The notes under the pieces were generated by a model. That model was not told the DNA's origin and ran no database searches. It saw only the letters and a program-made list of their open reading frames with translations. A stretch of 64,000 nucleotides of DNA from Chytridium lagenaria (taxonomy: Eukaryota > Chytridiomycota > Chytridiomycetes > Chytridiales > Chytridiaceae), in contig JAHLKC010000039.1 in assembly GCA_025449115.1 (NCBI GenBank), forward strand, positions 186,001 through 250,000, read 5' to 3'. Shown piece by piece: positions 23,310 to 34,790 of the stretch (its first letter is position 1; every line of letters begins with the position of its first letter). A program made the translations under genes and the position numbers.

Positions 23310-23507
23310 TTAAATAACCGTACAATCACCACGCCACACCAGAAGTTCATCGCCCTCATGTATTGAGGGAACACCGTCATCAAGACGAATGTGGCGGTTC
23401 CGGGTGTCAGCAGCGACAGGTAAGGCCAGCAGTCTATTAGAATCGTGCACCAACGTTTTGGCGTCATCGCATGGCAGAAGTACGCGAAAAGATTTTGGGT
23501 GTGTCAT
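23310..23507 (-). CDS. Small hypothetical ORF (65 aa)
   Basis: ATG at 23507 gives MTHPKSFRVLLPCDDAKTLV and ends at a stop at 23310 after GDELLVWRGDCTVI. The residue mix is balanced and resembles a folded protein more than the surrounding noise. It lies just downstream of the tandem zinc-finger-like genes on the same strand and could be an extra 3′ exon of that locus. No family recognised. Confidence 0.35.
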   Translation of the reverse strand: MTHPKSFRVLLPCDDAKTLVHDSNRLLALPVAADTRNRHIRLDDGVPSIHEGDELLVWRGDCTVI

Positions 23508-23550
23508 GACTTTTTTAGAAAGTGGAAAAGCTAGAAACAGCCGTTGTTGT

Positions 23551-25243
23551 TTAGTATGGAGGTTGAATTGCTGGAAATTCAGGATACGGTCGGAGGTTTC
23601 GTTGCATGATGCTTGAGTCGTAAAATTCGTCGGTCACGGCGTTGAACTGATATGGTGGGCCGGTATTTACCGTCGTGCTCTGATGACCTAGAATTATGTC
23701 CGCGGGATTAAGAGTCCCATTTTCTAGAAAATTCTCAGTCGCAGTGACCATAGCGCCCGAACCGATCGAACAGCTGAGATCATTTAAAGTCAGTATAAGA
23801 GCAAACGCCAATGAGGCGCTGATATCAAGGATTAAAATGAAAAAAAAAAACGTCACCCACATAGCCTGAGACACACTGCCCGTTCGAAAAACACCCGGCT
23901 CTGACAACACAAACGTCACCCCCTCCCCGCCCTTTTGCGCACTCTGCCACCGCCTCAAACCCATACTGCGCTGTCCAAGTCCGCGCCGCCGCCGAAGCCG
24001 CAAACCCCTCTCTCCCCAAAACCTCACTCGACCACTCCCCATCCACCCTCGTCCAAACCCCATTCTCACCTGCATCATAAAACACCTTCCAAAACACCCC
24101 CTCACAAACCCGAAACGTCACACCTCCACTAAAACTCCTCCAATTGTCTTTCCGACCGTCCTGAACGCGGATGCGACGGGTCTCGGTAGGGGGATCGTTG
24201 TGCCTGTTGGTGGGGAGATGAAACGACCGGTTTGGTGACTCCAGGTTTTGGAGAGGGCGTGGGAGACCGCTGTGAGTGTGTGCTGAGTTTGGTTTGTGAT
24301 GATGAGGTCGATGGAGTGGGCGTCGAGGGTGATGCGGCGGCAGAGGTCAGTGATGTAGTTGGTGTTGATGGCTTCCAGGAACATGCATAGCGATGTGAGA
24401 AGGCTGTTGTCGATACCGGATCCACGGAAAATTGAACAACGAGAGCCTGAGTTGACGGTTAGAGAATAACGAGCATAGAAAAAATACAACGGAGATTTCT
24501 TGAAAAGGGTGGGGATGCGATTGAATACCTTTGAGACGGGGTTTTTCTTGTAAAAGCCGTAGTGGTAGGGATCGATATCGTGTTTTGATTCATAGTGTTT
24601 AAGGACGGTTGAAACATCTGAAGTCCATGAAGAACATCAGACCTCAAAATAAAACAGACAACAAAAAAAACAGACAACAAAAAAAAAAAAAAAAAAAATA
24701 ATATAAACAACTTACTTGACCCCGGAGAACTCCAACCACTTTCATTCCTCGCTGGTTTCAACTCCCCCTCCTTTGCACACCTTGCGCAATAAAATCTGTC
24801 ATTATGGATTTTGGCGTTTTTCTCTCTAAATTGCTGTAACAACCAATGATCACCTTTCACCACTAGATCCTCAGACATCTTGTCCAAGGTTCTTGAAACA
24901 CCCGTGTTGTCTCGATCGTTGGATGGAACAACGGTATCGCTGGACCGATGAAATCGATGAAATCTTCCCATCGGATCGAGTCCTGCGTGGTGGTGTCGTT
25001 ACAGGTTCGTGAATTGGTGGGTGAGGTGGACTGGAAGTGGGTGATGGGGAAACTTATGGTGCTGTTGGGGACAACGTCAATGGCGTAATGTGATGAGGGG
25101 ATTGCAGGGATGGCGCTTGACCACGTTGAAGGCTCGCTTGAGATACTATAAGGGAAATTTAATAAGTTAAAATGCGAGATTTTTCCGGATACATACGTAA
25201 ATTCTAAAGGGTTTCTCAAAAGACCAGCATTAGATACATTCAT
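23551..25243 (-). CDS. Tandem paralogue 2: zinc-finger-like unknown protein
   Basis: Read right to left: MNVSNAGLLRNPLEF (25243), intron near 25190, then SSEPSTWSSAIPAIPSSHYA and RWEDFIDF, then MSEDLVVKGDHWLLQQF and DRFYCARCAKEGELKP (about 24775–24870). After an intron comes VSTVLKHYESKHDI (about 24570–24610). Together CARC…HYESKH has the Cx2C…Hx(3–4)H layout of a BED/C2H2-like finger split by an intron. Downstream are HSIDLIITNQTQHTLTAVSH (about 24270–24330), GGVTFRVCEGVFWKVFYDAG (about 24070–24125) and AARTWTAQYGFEAVAECA. The same blocks occur in the same order in the neighbour at 25320–27085. A final exon may end LRPYPEFPAIQPPY at 23551. Frame shifts occur near 24960 and 24150. I do not recognise the family and assign no function. 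Confidence 0.5.
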
Positions 25244-25319
25244 GTTTGAAATGGCGGTTCGACTGTCTATTAAAAACTTTGATTATTTTGATGTGACGTG
25301 AAACGGGGGCTGATGGTTT

Positions 25320-27085
25320 TTAACATACCATCTTTTACGAATTTTAAAACCATAATGTTCGCCTTTAATCTGTGAAGAAACTCGGAAGGACGGCAGTTTA
25401 CGTCAATCTAGATCAAGAGTTTGGCGATTGGAGGTGTGAAATTGTAAGGAATGTGTGGTTAATACAAGAATATATATGTAAAGAATATAATTTAAACGGT
25501 TAAAAAAAAAATCCCAGATGGCATATTAAAAAAAAGGTAATAAAACGAAAAAAAAGGAAAAAAAAAATATGAATAAATGATACCTTATATCCATTCGCAT
25601 CTGCCAAGTACCCGTTTTCAAAATCCAATCCATGAAAGTCGATTATATCTTTCCAAGTCTCCTCCCGTGTAACATACTGCCTCTCGGTCTTCCGTTTCTC
25701 CAACCCACTCGGCTCCTGTTCCATCAACTTGACCGCAACATCACACTCCTGAGGCATTCAACAGGCATCCAACACCTGTATCCGACAACATAAATCTCGC
25801 ACAATTCCCACCCCCTCTCACACTTTCCGCAAACACATGAAATCCATGCTCCGTCCCCCAAAATCTCGCAGCAGCAACAGCACAAAAGTTCCCTTTAAAT
25901 CCTTCACAGTCATTACTCTCCTGAATCCCTGTCCATACAGCATTCTCATGAGCATAGTAAAACACCTTCCAATGAAGGCATTCCGGTCCCAAGATGCGAA
26001 ACGTCACACCCCCAATGAAACCAGCCCAATTCCCTTCCCTGCAATCACTCACGTGAATGTGACGGTTTCTCCTGGATTCAAATTCTGTTTTGTTGGGGTT
26101 GCGGGGTTTCATGAATCGGCCTGTCAATGGGCTCAGGTATGGCTTGCCCATAGCGTGACCGACGACAAGAAGGCGGTGGTTTGTTTGGTTTGTTATCACG
26201 AGGTCGACAGGGAACTCATCGGCGGTGATGAGAGGGCGAATGTTCGAAATGAAAGACCTCGTGTCTTTTAAGATTCCGGCCAAAAAAGGCGCGTAGATGA
26301 GCGATCTGAAAGGCGGAAAAACTTAAATTTGGGTAAAGCTGCTTTGAATAATTCTGCAATGGGTATCTGTTATCATGTTAGATGTAAAGAGGGATATTAA
26401 AATTCACCCATTGGGGCCTTTCGGGCCTTTCAGGTATTTCGAAAAGAGTACTATCGAATGCTCATTCTGATGGCCACTTTCTGTGATTTGTTCAATGCCC
26501 TAGTTATGTTACTAAATGTGCGTCTCTTAAAGGAAACTACTTTACCTTATCTGCAACTTTTCTTTTCTTGTATGTGCGATGTATATCGGGTATCTCGATT
26601 TTATGTTTAGTCTTGTAGTGCTCGTTGACGGTGGAATGATTTTTTAAAAAGAAAAGAAAAATAAACAAAACTCAACCCAAAATGCAAGATGGATGATGAT
26701 AAGCACATACTCGACCCTGATCCCCAACCACTTTCAATCTTTTCACCCGTCTTTGACTTTGATGCTCGAGTGGGATGCAGCAACCCCTCTGTTGCACATC
26801 TTGCACAGTAGAACCGATCCACATGAATTGGTTTCCCTTTTCGATTAACCAAGGGGAGATCCTGTAAGGTTGGATGGTCACCCTTCAGAATGAGCTCTTC
26901 AGGCATCTTGGAAAGTTCTCCATTTCCATCATTGATGGGGTTGGTTCTTGAATCTCGGCGAGATACCGTTTTGACGGTTCATGCATTTCAAGAGCGGATT
27001 TTCATTAAAGTTTGGTTTGTGGTAACACAGATGACTTGTCGCGTCGATTGATCACATCTTCCGTGTCGTTCACGTAGAAAATCAT
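25320..27085 (-). CDS. Tandem paralogue 1: zinc-finger-like unknown protein
   Basis: Probable start ATG at 27085 (MIFYVNDTEDVINRRDKSS). Then MPEELILKGDHPTLQDL and DRFYCARCATEGLLHPTR (about 26780–26906), an intron, and HSTVNEHYKTKHKIEI (about 26600–26640), forming a split Cx2C…H…H finger. After further introns come LITADEFPVDLVITNQTNH (about 26195–26250), FIGGVTFRILG, HWKVFYYAHENAVWTGI (about 25920–25985) and AAARFWGTEHGFHVFAESV. The end includes TWKDIIDFHGLDFENGYLAD (about 25590–25660) and, past an intron, IDVNCRPSEFLHRLKANIMV (about 25330–25410). A GTATGT donor near 25328 could splice on into the next unit, so the two paralogues may be one gene with two repeated modules. Family unknown. Confidence 0.5.
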
Positions 27086-27318
27086 ATCCCTAAATAAATA
27101 CACAAATGAATGCTCTTATTTATAAGTAAAAGATATATAATAAGCACACTATTATTATTATACTACTGAAAGAGAAGCCCCTCCAGTCTCAATACATTTG
27201 TCAATAAAATAGTATGGAGCTATAAAAAGATTTAGGTGCGTAGTATAGGTGCTGAGTGATCCCCTATTTTCTTATTACACAGGTATATATTTTGTTTTTG
27301 TCTTGCAATAATACCGCG

Positions 27319-27555
27319 TTAAATAGCAGACCCAAACGGCGGAACACCAAACATTCCGCCACAATATCCCGGAGCCGCTCCATGGTGGAAAGTAAACGTG
27401 AGGAGGCGAGCAGCGTGACCCGCAGCAAGAGCAGAGAGAACACAAGGACGACACCTGGAGAGATTGACGCAGGCAGAATGAGCGTTTAACCAGCCAGAAA
27501 TCAGAATATCAGCTGCTTGACGTATTTGATCATGGAAAGCCATTCGTGTAAACAC
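27319..27555 (-). CDS. Small hypothetical ORF (78 aa)
   Basis: Reads MFTRMAFHDQIRQAADILIS from 27555 and ends at a stop at 27319 after MFGVPPFGSAI. It has four Cys and a rather hydrophobic middle, with more balanced composition than its surroundings. The upstream reading frame remains open for a few codons, so it may be an exon of a longer gene. Not recognised. Confidence 0.3.
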   Translation of the reverse strand: MFTRMAFHDQIRQAADILISGWLNAHSACVNLSRCRPCVLSALAAGHAARLLTFTFHHGAAPGYCGGMFGVPPFGSAI

Positions 27556-28092
27556 AACGTTGCCGGTGAAGTAGTTTTATGGTTTTCCACCGACAGAGGT
27601 TCGTTCTTGGATGCGTAGAATCTCTGTATCGGTATGCCAACACGCATTGAGGTTTGGAAGGCAACAGAAAGCTTAAAAATATTATTATAGGAAAGATTTG
27701 TATGGCGGCTGCTACATATAATATGAAGATGGCTTTCTATTGGCTAATAAGAGATCCAAGAGACGACAAGAAAATAAAGAAAATAGTTATGGTGCTACCC
27801 ACATAATACTATTACTATTAAATGACTTAGCCCATTAATCAATTATAAAATGTGTGTAACCAACTCCAAGCCTTCTTCCATTTCTTTTTTTTTCTTTTTT
27901 TTCTGTTTTTTCTTTTTTCCTTGTTTTGTTTATTATTATTTAATTTTTTATTTTATTGGTGTTTCAGTATTTATTTATTAAATATTAATAAATAATTATA
28001 ACACCCTGATAATCCGTTGACATCCACCCTTTTCATATTTATGATTTAGTATCCTACTCCACATCACATCACATCATATCGCATCTCTCACC
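27556..28092. other. AT-rich promoter region of WSC gene E
   Basis: About 540 bp, very T-rich from 27870 to 28000 and ending in short CATCACAT repeats immediately before the start codon. No gene seen. Confidence 0.5.
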
Positions 28093-29705
28093 ATGCGCTC
28101 ATCATCATCATCACCATCATCATCACTATCACCATCACCATCATCACCATCATCAACGCTTGTCTTGATCGTTGCCATCGCTCTAGGAGTTGGACCAAGT
28201 CTCTTTTCATCCTTTGCTCATGCACAAACCTTTGGTCCATACCAATTCACAGGCTGCTTTCTCAACATCCAAGGCCCAATAGCTCTACCTCCAGTCTCAT
28301 CCCTACTGGAATGTGAAAACTATGCATACGTCCGGGCACTTCCACTCGATCACCCTTTGGTCTCACTGGACTCACCATCGGTCTTAACACTCAACTTGCC
28401 CAATGTGTCTGCAATCTGCCTCAAGATAGATTCTCTGCTGATTGTGATCCCAGGCCTTGCGTTTCTGATATTAACGTCATCTGTGGATCGACTGCAGAGA
28501 GGTCGGTGGCAATATATGCGAGAGGTGGAGAGGCTCCAGGACAGGTTACTCTTGTGGGTCCTTCGCCAACTGCCATTGCACCTGTCCCTGGCGCCAGCTC
28601 AACTGCTGCAGCACCACCAGCATCGTCGTCATCGTCGCCTGGTAACGATGGTGGGATCAATGACGCTACTTTAACTTCTGTTGACAGTACCGACCCCGCA
28701 CCTACATCACCTCCATCAAGTGATGACCCATCATCTTCAGCCGTAAACATTGGGGTGAGTATTCCACAATCCTTTTAATCCTTATAACTTTTTCTTGTTC
28801 TTCTTCTTCTTCTTCCTCCTCCTCCTCCTTTTGTTTTTTTGTTGGGCTTAGATTCAAACAAAACCACCACTCTTTTTTAGGTATCTCGCCCCGTCACTCT
28901 CGTCACTGGATCATCCCCTTCAAACACCTCCACCTTAACCCGTCCCTCCATCACCGATGCCCCCATCGCCACCTCATCGACAGACTCCCAATCCTCCTCT
29001 TCATCCCTCCCCATAGCAGCCGTCGCCGGTATAGTCATCGGCGTCCTCGCCATCATCGTCCTCAGCATCGCAGGTATCCTCTACGCACGACGGGCCGCAC
29101 AGACCAAACGAGCAAAAGACGAAATCGACAATGAAGCGAGAGTGAATGCGGTCGTCGGTGCTATGATGGGAGGCGGCGATGGTGCGTCGGGTCCTCCCCC
29201 TGGTGCTGTTTTAATCGGTGGATCGAAACCGGGTGTTGCTCCTGGAGCTGGTGGGAGGGATGTCAAGAGTGGGTATGCTTCTATGCCTACCCCTACACCG
29301 TTGGTGGTTAGACCTGTTACTCCGGTGATTACGCCCGTCCCAGGTGCTGCGAGCCAATCGGGATTAACGGTGGATGCGGCTTCAACCGCGTATGCTGCTC
29401 AATGGAGTGCTCTGCAGCAACAACAGGTCAGTACTTGAACTCTTTACCCTCTCTGTTGTTGATTTCTCTTCATCTCCTTTTTTCCTTTTGGATTCTTTCA
29501 ACTCACCTTGATTTTTTAGTCCACCAACTACAACCACCCTTACGCATCCTACCCAACCCCTCTACAATCTTACTCCTCACCACCCGCCGCTCCTTCCAAA
29601 GTCATCGAACCCACTAGTTTCCCTGACCCCTCCCCCATGGACGACATGGATCAGCAGAGACCCCCATCACCTGTCCTTGAGGAGGGACCGAAACCACCTC
29701 GCTAA
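28093..29705 (+). CDS. WSC-domain single-pass membrane protein with YAAQW tail, gene E
   Basis: ATG 28093 opens a Ser/Pro run coded by TCA/CCA repeats, then a signal peptide (LVLIVAIALGVGPSLFSSFA). The WSC domain reads QFTGCFLNIQGPIALPP, LECENYAYVRALP, then, after a one-base shift near 28362, FGLTGLTIGLNTQLAQCVCN, DCDPRPCVSDINVICGS. A Ser/Thr/Pro stalk, an intron (28754–28880), a membrane span (IAAVAGIVIGVLAIIVLSIA, about 29010–29070) and a cytoplasmic tail with TAYAAQWSALQQQQ follow. After a second intron (about 29428–29519) the last exon ends RPPSPVLEEG at 29705. Intron phases, tail motif and ending match gene D at 19168. Likely surface sensor; ligand unknown. Confidence 0.78.
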
Positions 29706-30495
29706 ACTTTCATCTCGGTCCCTTTTTTCCCTCCTTTCTGTTCACTCATCGTGAAGCTGTTCTTTCAATTCAAGTTCTCTTCTTTTTTCTTATTTTTTTT
29801 GGGGATGTGTGTCGGAGAGGGCGACTGGGCGACTTTGTCCTGTGTGTTTTGTAAAATTAAGAACGTTTTATAAAAGAGCAATCCTTTTTTGGAGTCTGTG
29901 AGGTTGTGGGGATTTAGAATGCTTTGTTAACTGATGGCTTGGGGCTGCTACAGTCGGTGCTTTTGTTGGCATGAGTTACGATTGAGCGGTGCTGTAGGCG
30001 GAGGAATTAGAGCACCCATTTCACACTGGGGTTCATGACAAGAACCTCACATCCGTCACAAACTGAGGATAAAATCGAAACTTTAAGCATACATGTATTT
30101 TTTAACTAGAAGATTCATCAATGGCTGTGTTTTCACCAAGACACGATGTGGGTGGACGGCATACTTAAGGGGTTTCTACGGCGATGAGACAACGATAACA
30201 TGAACGAAACTAAGTATTCCAACAAAACCAGCCAACATCCCTCCAAAAAAAGGAAATAGAAGATTATCTCCAAACAGGCCTTTATTGCTAGAATTGATTT
30301 CCGCAATGATTTACGAACCCATCGGTCTAGGTTGTATTAGAAATGGGTCTCCGTACTGTCTTAAGGTAAAAAGTGTTCAAGTGAGATCAGAAAACCGTTT
30401 GAGAAGAATCCTGAAGGCGACCAATTCAACAACGACCGCTGTTTGGGCTTTACACGTTTGTTTGTGTCGCATCCCATAAGGGGGGGAGTGGGGAT
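29706..30495. other. Intergenic region
   Basis: T-rich 3′ flank of WSC gene E, then unremarkable spacer before the cyclase. No RNA gene or coding frame supported. Confidence 0.5.
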
Positions 30496-33400
30496 ATGGA
30501 ACGACGAAAATCCGTCAAAAAGAAAACAACGGATAACCTCCACGTTTGGGGTGAAGATGCAGGTCTCATCCATCCCTACTTTCTCTACTTCCCACCCACC
30601 CTCGAAAAAATCTACCTGGAAGAGGTACGTCCCCCCCCACCGGCCATAGGCGCCATTCCACCCCTACTGACACAACCAAGTATCTGGGTCGAGATTTTTC
30701 GTACCCTCCTTGTCCGTAAAGTCCTGATCGTTGCCGTCATCTTCACGTTTGTTGGGGACGTGTATCAACATTATACCTATTTTCAAAGGGTTTGAGAAAT
30801 GGCAGTTGTTGACGGTGGGACATTATGCGTTTGTGTTTATGTTGAGCTGTATTGGGGTTTTGGTGTTGATGAGGATGTCGTTGAAGGGGTGGAAGGAGAG
30901 TAGCGCAAACAGTGGGATTACGCTTGTGCCGGTACCCGCTTTCAATTGGAATTGCGGTGGCTATGTTGCAGGTGTTTAGGTATAAGCGTTTTAGACGATA
31001 TTGATTTGCTTTGTTTTTGGTTGTTGGGGGGTTTAAACGTACTTCTTTTTCTATTTAGATATGAGTTTGTATTGCTTTTGACTCGCGAGAACGTGTCGAT
31101 ATCAACACCTCATCTTTACTTTTTGATGGTCTCTATTGGCGTCGGTATCATCATCAGGGTAAGTCAACCTGTTTCTATGTGATACACGCTTCCGCTTCCC
31201 CCAAAACAACACTCCTCTTTTAAAACTACCGCCTGTCTACGTAGTACCTCACCTCCGCGATCACCATGGCCATATTCAGCTTGATCATTCTAGCTCGAAC
31301 TTTGTTCATGGTCTTTAGAGAACCCGACCCATCTTCCGCCATCCTCGACTTTTTCGGTCGAATCGCTCCAATCTTTTTCTCAGCCGGTAAAGACCAAAAA
31401 CCACATCTCCTTTCATCTAAAACTCCCCAAAGTCTTTTGCTTCATCGGCACCTACCACAACGACAAACTCTCTCGTCGCAATTTCGTCCGTGGCAAGCGC
31501 ATCAAACTCGAAATCCTCCGTCTATCCAAACATCGAAAACTCGTCTCAAAACTCCTTCACCTCATGCTCCCAGCGGTACATCTACCCCACCCATTTCAAT
31601 ATTTTTGCTTATGTTTTCTAAAGAGCGTTATACCGAGACTTAAGGCTTTGGAGATGGATTTCTCGACGATTGTGGATGATATTGAACAAGGGTATTGCGT
31701 GTTTCTGGATTTATGTGATGGACGTGGGATCATGGATATACAGAGACGGATTCAAGTCATTAACATGAATTTTGGAAGGTTTGATGAGTTTTTGGAAAAA
31801 GTGGACGGAGTTTGAGAAAATCAAGGTTTCTTCTTTTTTTTCATTTCTTCTTTCCTTCTTCAATTTTTTTTTTTCATTTTCATTTCTTGTTCCTGTTCTT
31901 TTCTTGTTCTTTTTCTTGTTCTTTGTTTTTGAGCTTTTAATCTTTTTGATTCTTATTATTTTATTTTTTTGGCGTTGCTGCGCATATAGACTATATCTAC
32001 AAACATCATTTTGCTGCTCCCTGTAAACGGAGACGCCGGAAAAGGCTGCAATCAGGGTCACTGAATTCGCGAATGACGTACGGAACGTATTTGGGATCAA
32101 ACGTGCCAACATTGGATAACGAGGAACAGGATGAAGTTAGAGACGACCCTTTGAAAGTCTCTTATAAAATGGGGATATCATTTGGGTTTATTGTTGCTGG
32201 TATGATCTGGTGTCGTTTCTGGTGCCAAAAGTCTTACATTCGCACATATCGTAATCTCCTTTTTTTCTTTCGTTTTATTCTTTTGAATTTAGGCATAGTT
32301 GGGAAACTCAAGTTTTGTTATGATGTGTTTGGGGATACGGTGAATACAGGGTTTGTTTTATGGGTGTTGGTGTGATTCTTGGAGGTTTGACGCTTTTTTT
32401 TTTTTTTTTTTTTTTTTTTTCATGGTGTCTACAGCAAGTCGGATGCAAAAAATTAAAGGCCATGATACGATTTGCACAAAACAAGTATACGACACGTTTC
32501 CAAATCCAACCTGTGAGTCCCCCTTTCTTATTCAACCCAAAAAAAAGACTTACATTCCACAGCATCCCAATGGCGCTCTCTTGGCCTCCACAACGTCAAA
32601 GGCAAAGGCTCCATGGAAGTCTACGCCCTTAACCTCCCACCACCCACAAACCGACCCAAGCTCCATCCACTCCTCTACCATGGCTTCCCAACACCTTAAC
32701 CAAACCTCCCTCCTCCAACTCCTCGCCCAAAACCCTTTCCTCTCCGACACCGAACCCATCCACATCGTCGACATGGATCGATCCGCGTTTGTGGTATCCA
32801 CTGGCGTGCCTGGAGCAGCTGGGAGAGATCAGCTGGCGTGCCTGGGAGCAGCTGGGAGAGATCAACCGGCGTGCCTGGGAGTAGCTGGGAGAGAATGACA
32901 CCAGGCGCGTCTGGATTTTTCGCACCCGGTGGATCGGTGTTGGGGTTGAAAGAGGAACCGTGTGATCCCATTGCGACGAATGTTAAATGTGGAAGCTCGT
33001 ATATGGCGATATCGCCTATCCCCGTTGATCTAGTGGACGTTACCACGTCATCCATAGATATATGGGTTCTTCTCGATAAACTTAGATGCACGTTCAAAGA
33101 CCCAGCGATTGAGTCTCATTTCAATCAATCGAGTGTTGTGGAAAACGCGTATAAAGGGTTCATCAGCGCGATATTCGGAAGCGGGTTTTTGTTCCTACTT
33201 GCTGGGTTGACGCTTTTGTATGAAGCGAGATATAGCCCTGAAGAATTTACTGAGAAAATTGGGGTTGTGATGGGGTTACCGCTTTCAGCGCTTATAGAGA
33301 TGATGTTTTTGTTTATGCATGCTGGGTTGTACGGGACCATCATTTACACAAAGGATAACGTTGAACGGACGCAATGTAGTCGACGACTCAGCATCTGCTA

Positions 33401-34790
33401 CGTTCTCCGGGTTTTCAATATCACTGTCTTTACGCTCCTCTTTGTCATGTACTCTTTTTATGGAGGCGTTGGGATGGAGGGATCTGGACGGTCTTCGTTG
33501 GTCATGTTTATGATTATTTATGTGCATCATGTTGAACCTGTTGAGGTTGTGTTTTGGGGGGAGGTTGTGGGGTTGGTTGGGTCTGTGGTTATGGCGGTAG
33601 GGGTTTCCAAGGCGATGAAGGCGATGTCGTTGACGGATATGGTGGATATTACGGCTTGTGTTATTGCGTCGGGGTTGGGGAAGTATAGTCAGAGGGTGTT
33701 GATGAGGACAGAGTATTTGATGGGGCAGGTGTTGGTGAGGAATGAGCAGGAGATAAAGAAAGGTTGGGAACGACTGTTTTCGTTTTTTTTTATCGTTTAT
33801 GTGGGGGGGTTATTTTTGTGGCGGTGGATTCCGGGTTCTTTTTTTTTTTTTTTTTTTTTTTTGTAGTGTGTTTTGGAATTTTTGATTTTCTGATATGGGG
33901 TTTTGGTAGAGATGATAAAGGCAGCTGGACTGCTTAAGGCCATTCTTCCTTCTCGCGTGATTAGGAGATGGCTTTCTGGGAATGGTAGTTTGTGTGATAT
34001 TGTCGAGAGTTTTAAACGTGAGTTGTGATTGCTCCGAAAGCATTTTAATTAACTTTACGTTGGGCAGATGTGACGGTTCTTTACCTGGACGTTGTGTCGT
34101 TTACTGTTTTATCTAGTAACATTTCTCCTACTCGCTTGATAGCAATACTGGTGAGTCGCGTTTATACTGCCCATTTTCCGCTCTTGTCGCTAAACCAGAA
34201 TACTACCATTGTGTTCCAAGAACACTGTGTTTACCGAGTTTGACGAGATATGCCAACGATCCAAGGTCGAAAAGGTAAGCCTTCGTTAGTTCATGCCAAT
34301 AAATACCTCCCAGGTTCTTCAAATCGGTGACGCCTTCATGGCCTCCATCCTGGAAGGCATGAGCACCCGAACCCCAGACCCAGATGCAATCCGTCGATCC
34401 GCCCAAACGGTCTGCTCCGTCTCCCTCGAGATCCAATCCGCCGTCCAACGCTTCACCTTCCCCGACATTGGTGCCTTTCAAATCCGTGTAGGCGTTCACA
34501 GCGGATCCGGGGTTGGGTTTGTGTCGGGAGGGGAGTCGATGATCAAGTATGAGCTTGTTGGAGAGGTTGCGGAGATTGTGGAACGCGTGCAGGAGGTTGC
34601 GGAACCGGGGATGGTGGTTATGACGGAGGCGACAAAGGCGTTGTTGGATTTGGTGAGGGTCAAGTGTGAGGTTATGGCGGGGAGGGTGGATGGGTTGGAG
34701 TTGTTTGTGTTAAAGGAGTGTCAGAAGCCAAAGGATGGAAGAAGTTTTATGACTAAGGAAAGCGTGAAGAGGAAGTTGAATCCTCATTAG
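30496..34790 (+). CDS. Membrane adenylyl-cyclase-like protein with two TM blocks and two class III cyclase domains
   Basis: ATG 30496 starts a cytosolic leader and a first membrane block (VLIVAVIFTFVGDVYQ, HYAFVFMLSCIGVLVLMRM, YFLMVSIGVGIIIR, AIFSLIILARTLFMVF; 30690–31330). A linker (FVRGKRIKLEILRLSKHRK) leads to cyclase domain 1: VFLDLCDGRGIMDIQRRIQV (about 31708), GVEKIK (31811, needing one base removed), TISTN after an intron (32001), GISFGFIVAG (32172), KLKFCYDVFGDTVNT (32306–32350), ASRMQKIKG (32435), HNVKGKGSMEVYAL. A second block follows (ISAIFGSGFLFLLAGLTLLY, RVFNITVFTLLFVMYSFYGG, LVGSVVMAVGVSKAM; 33150–33620), then AAGLLKAILPSRVIRRWLSG and cyclase domain 2: VTVLYLDVVSFTVLSS (34070), KVEK then VLQIGDAFMAS (34315), RVGVHSGSGVGFVSGG, ending at 34790. 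Domain 1 carries Lys/Asp/Asn/Arg substrate positions; domain 2 carries both metal Asps. It should make cAMP from ATP at a membrane. Frame shifts occur in several places, one in a minisatellite at 32803. Confidence 0.8.
32803..32900 (+). repeat. Three-copy 33-bp minisatellite in cyclase linker
   Basis: Units start at 32803 (32 bp), 32835 (33 bp) and 32868 (33 bp), each GGCGTGCCTGG… GCAGCTGGGAGAGA. The first unit lacks one G, so it shifts the reading frame relative to the next two. With that G present the units would code an 11-residue repeat with GVPGSSWER. Confidence 0.85.

Noticed and set aside
23551..27085. Possible resemblance of the VDLVITNQTxH…FWKVFY part to small beta-sandwich pore-forming families
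   Set aside because: Only a few short hydrophobic and Asn/Thr positions agree; the signature residues of those families are not visible, so no function is assigned.
29975..30040. tRNA-like GGTTCATGAC stretch
   Set aside because: No cloverleaf can be drawn. No tRNA, rRNA or other structured RNA gene was recognised anywhere in the window.
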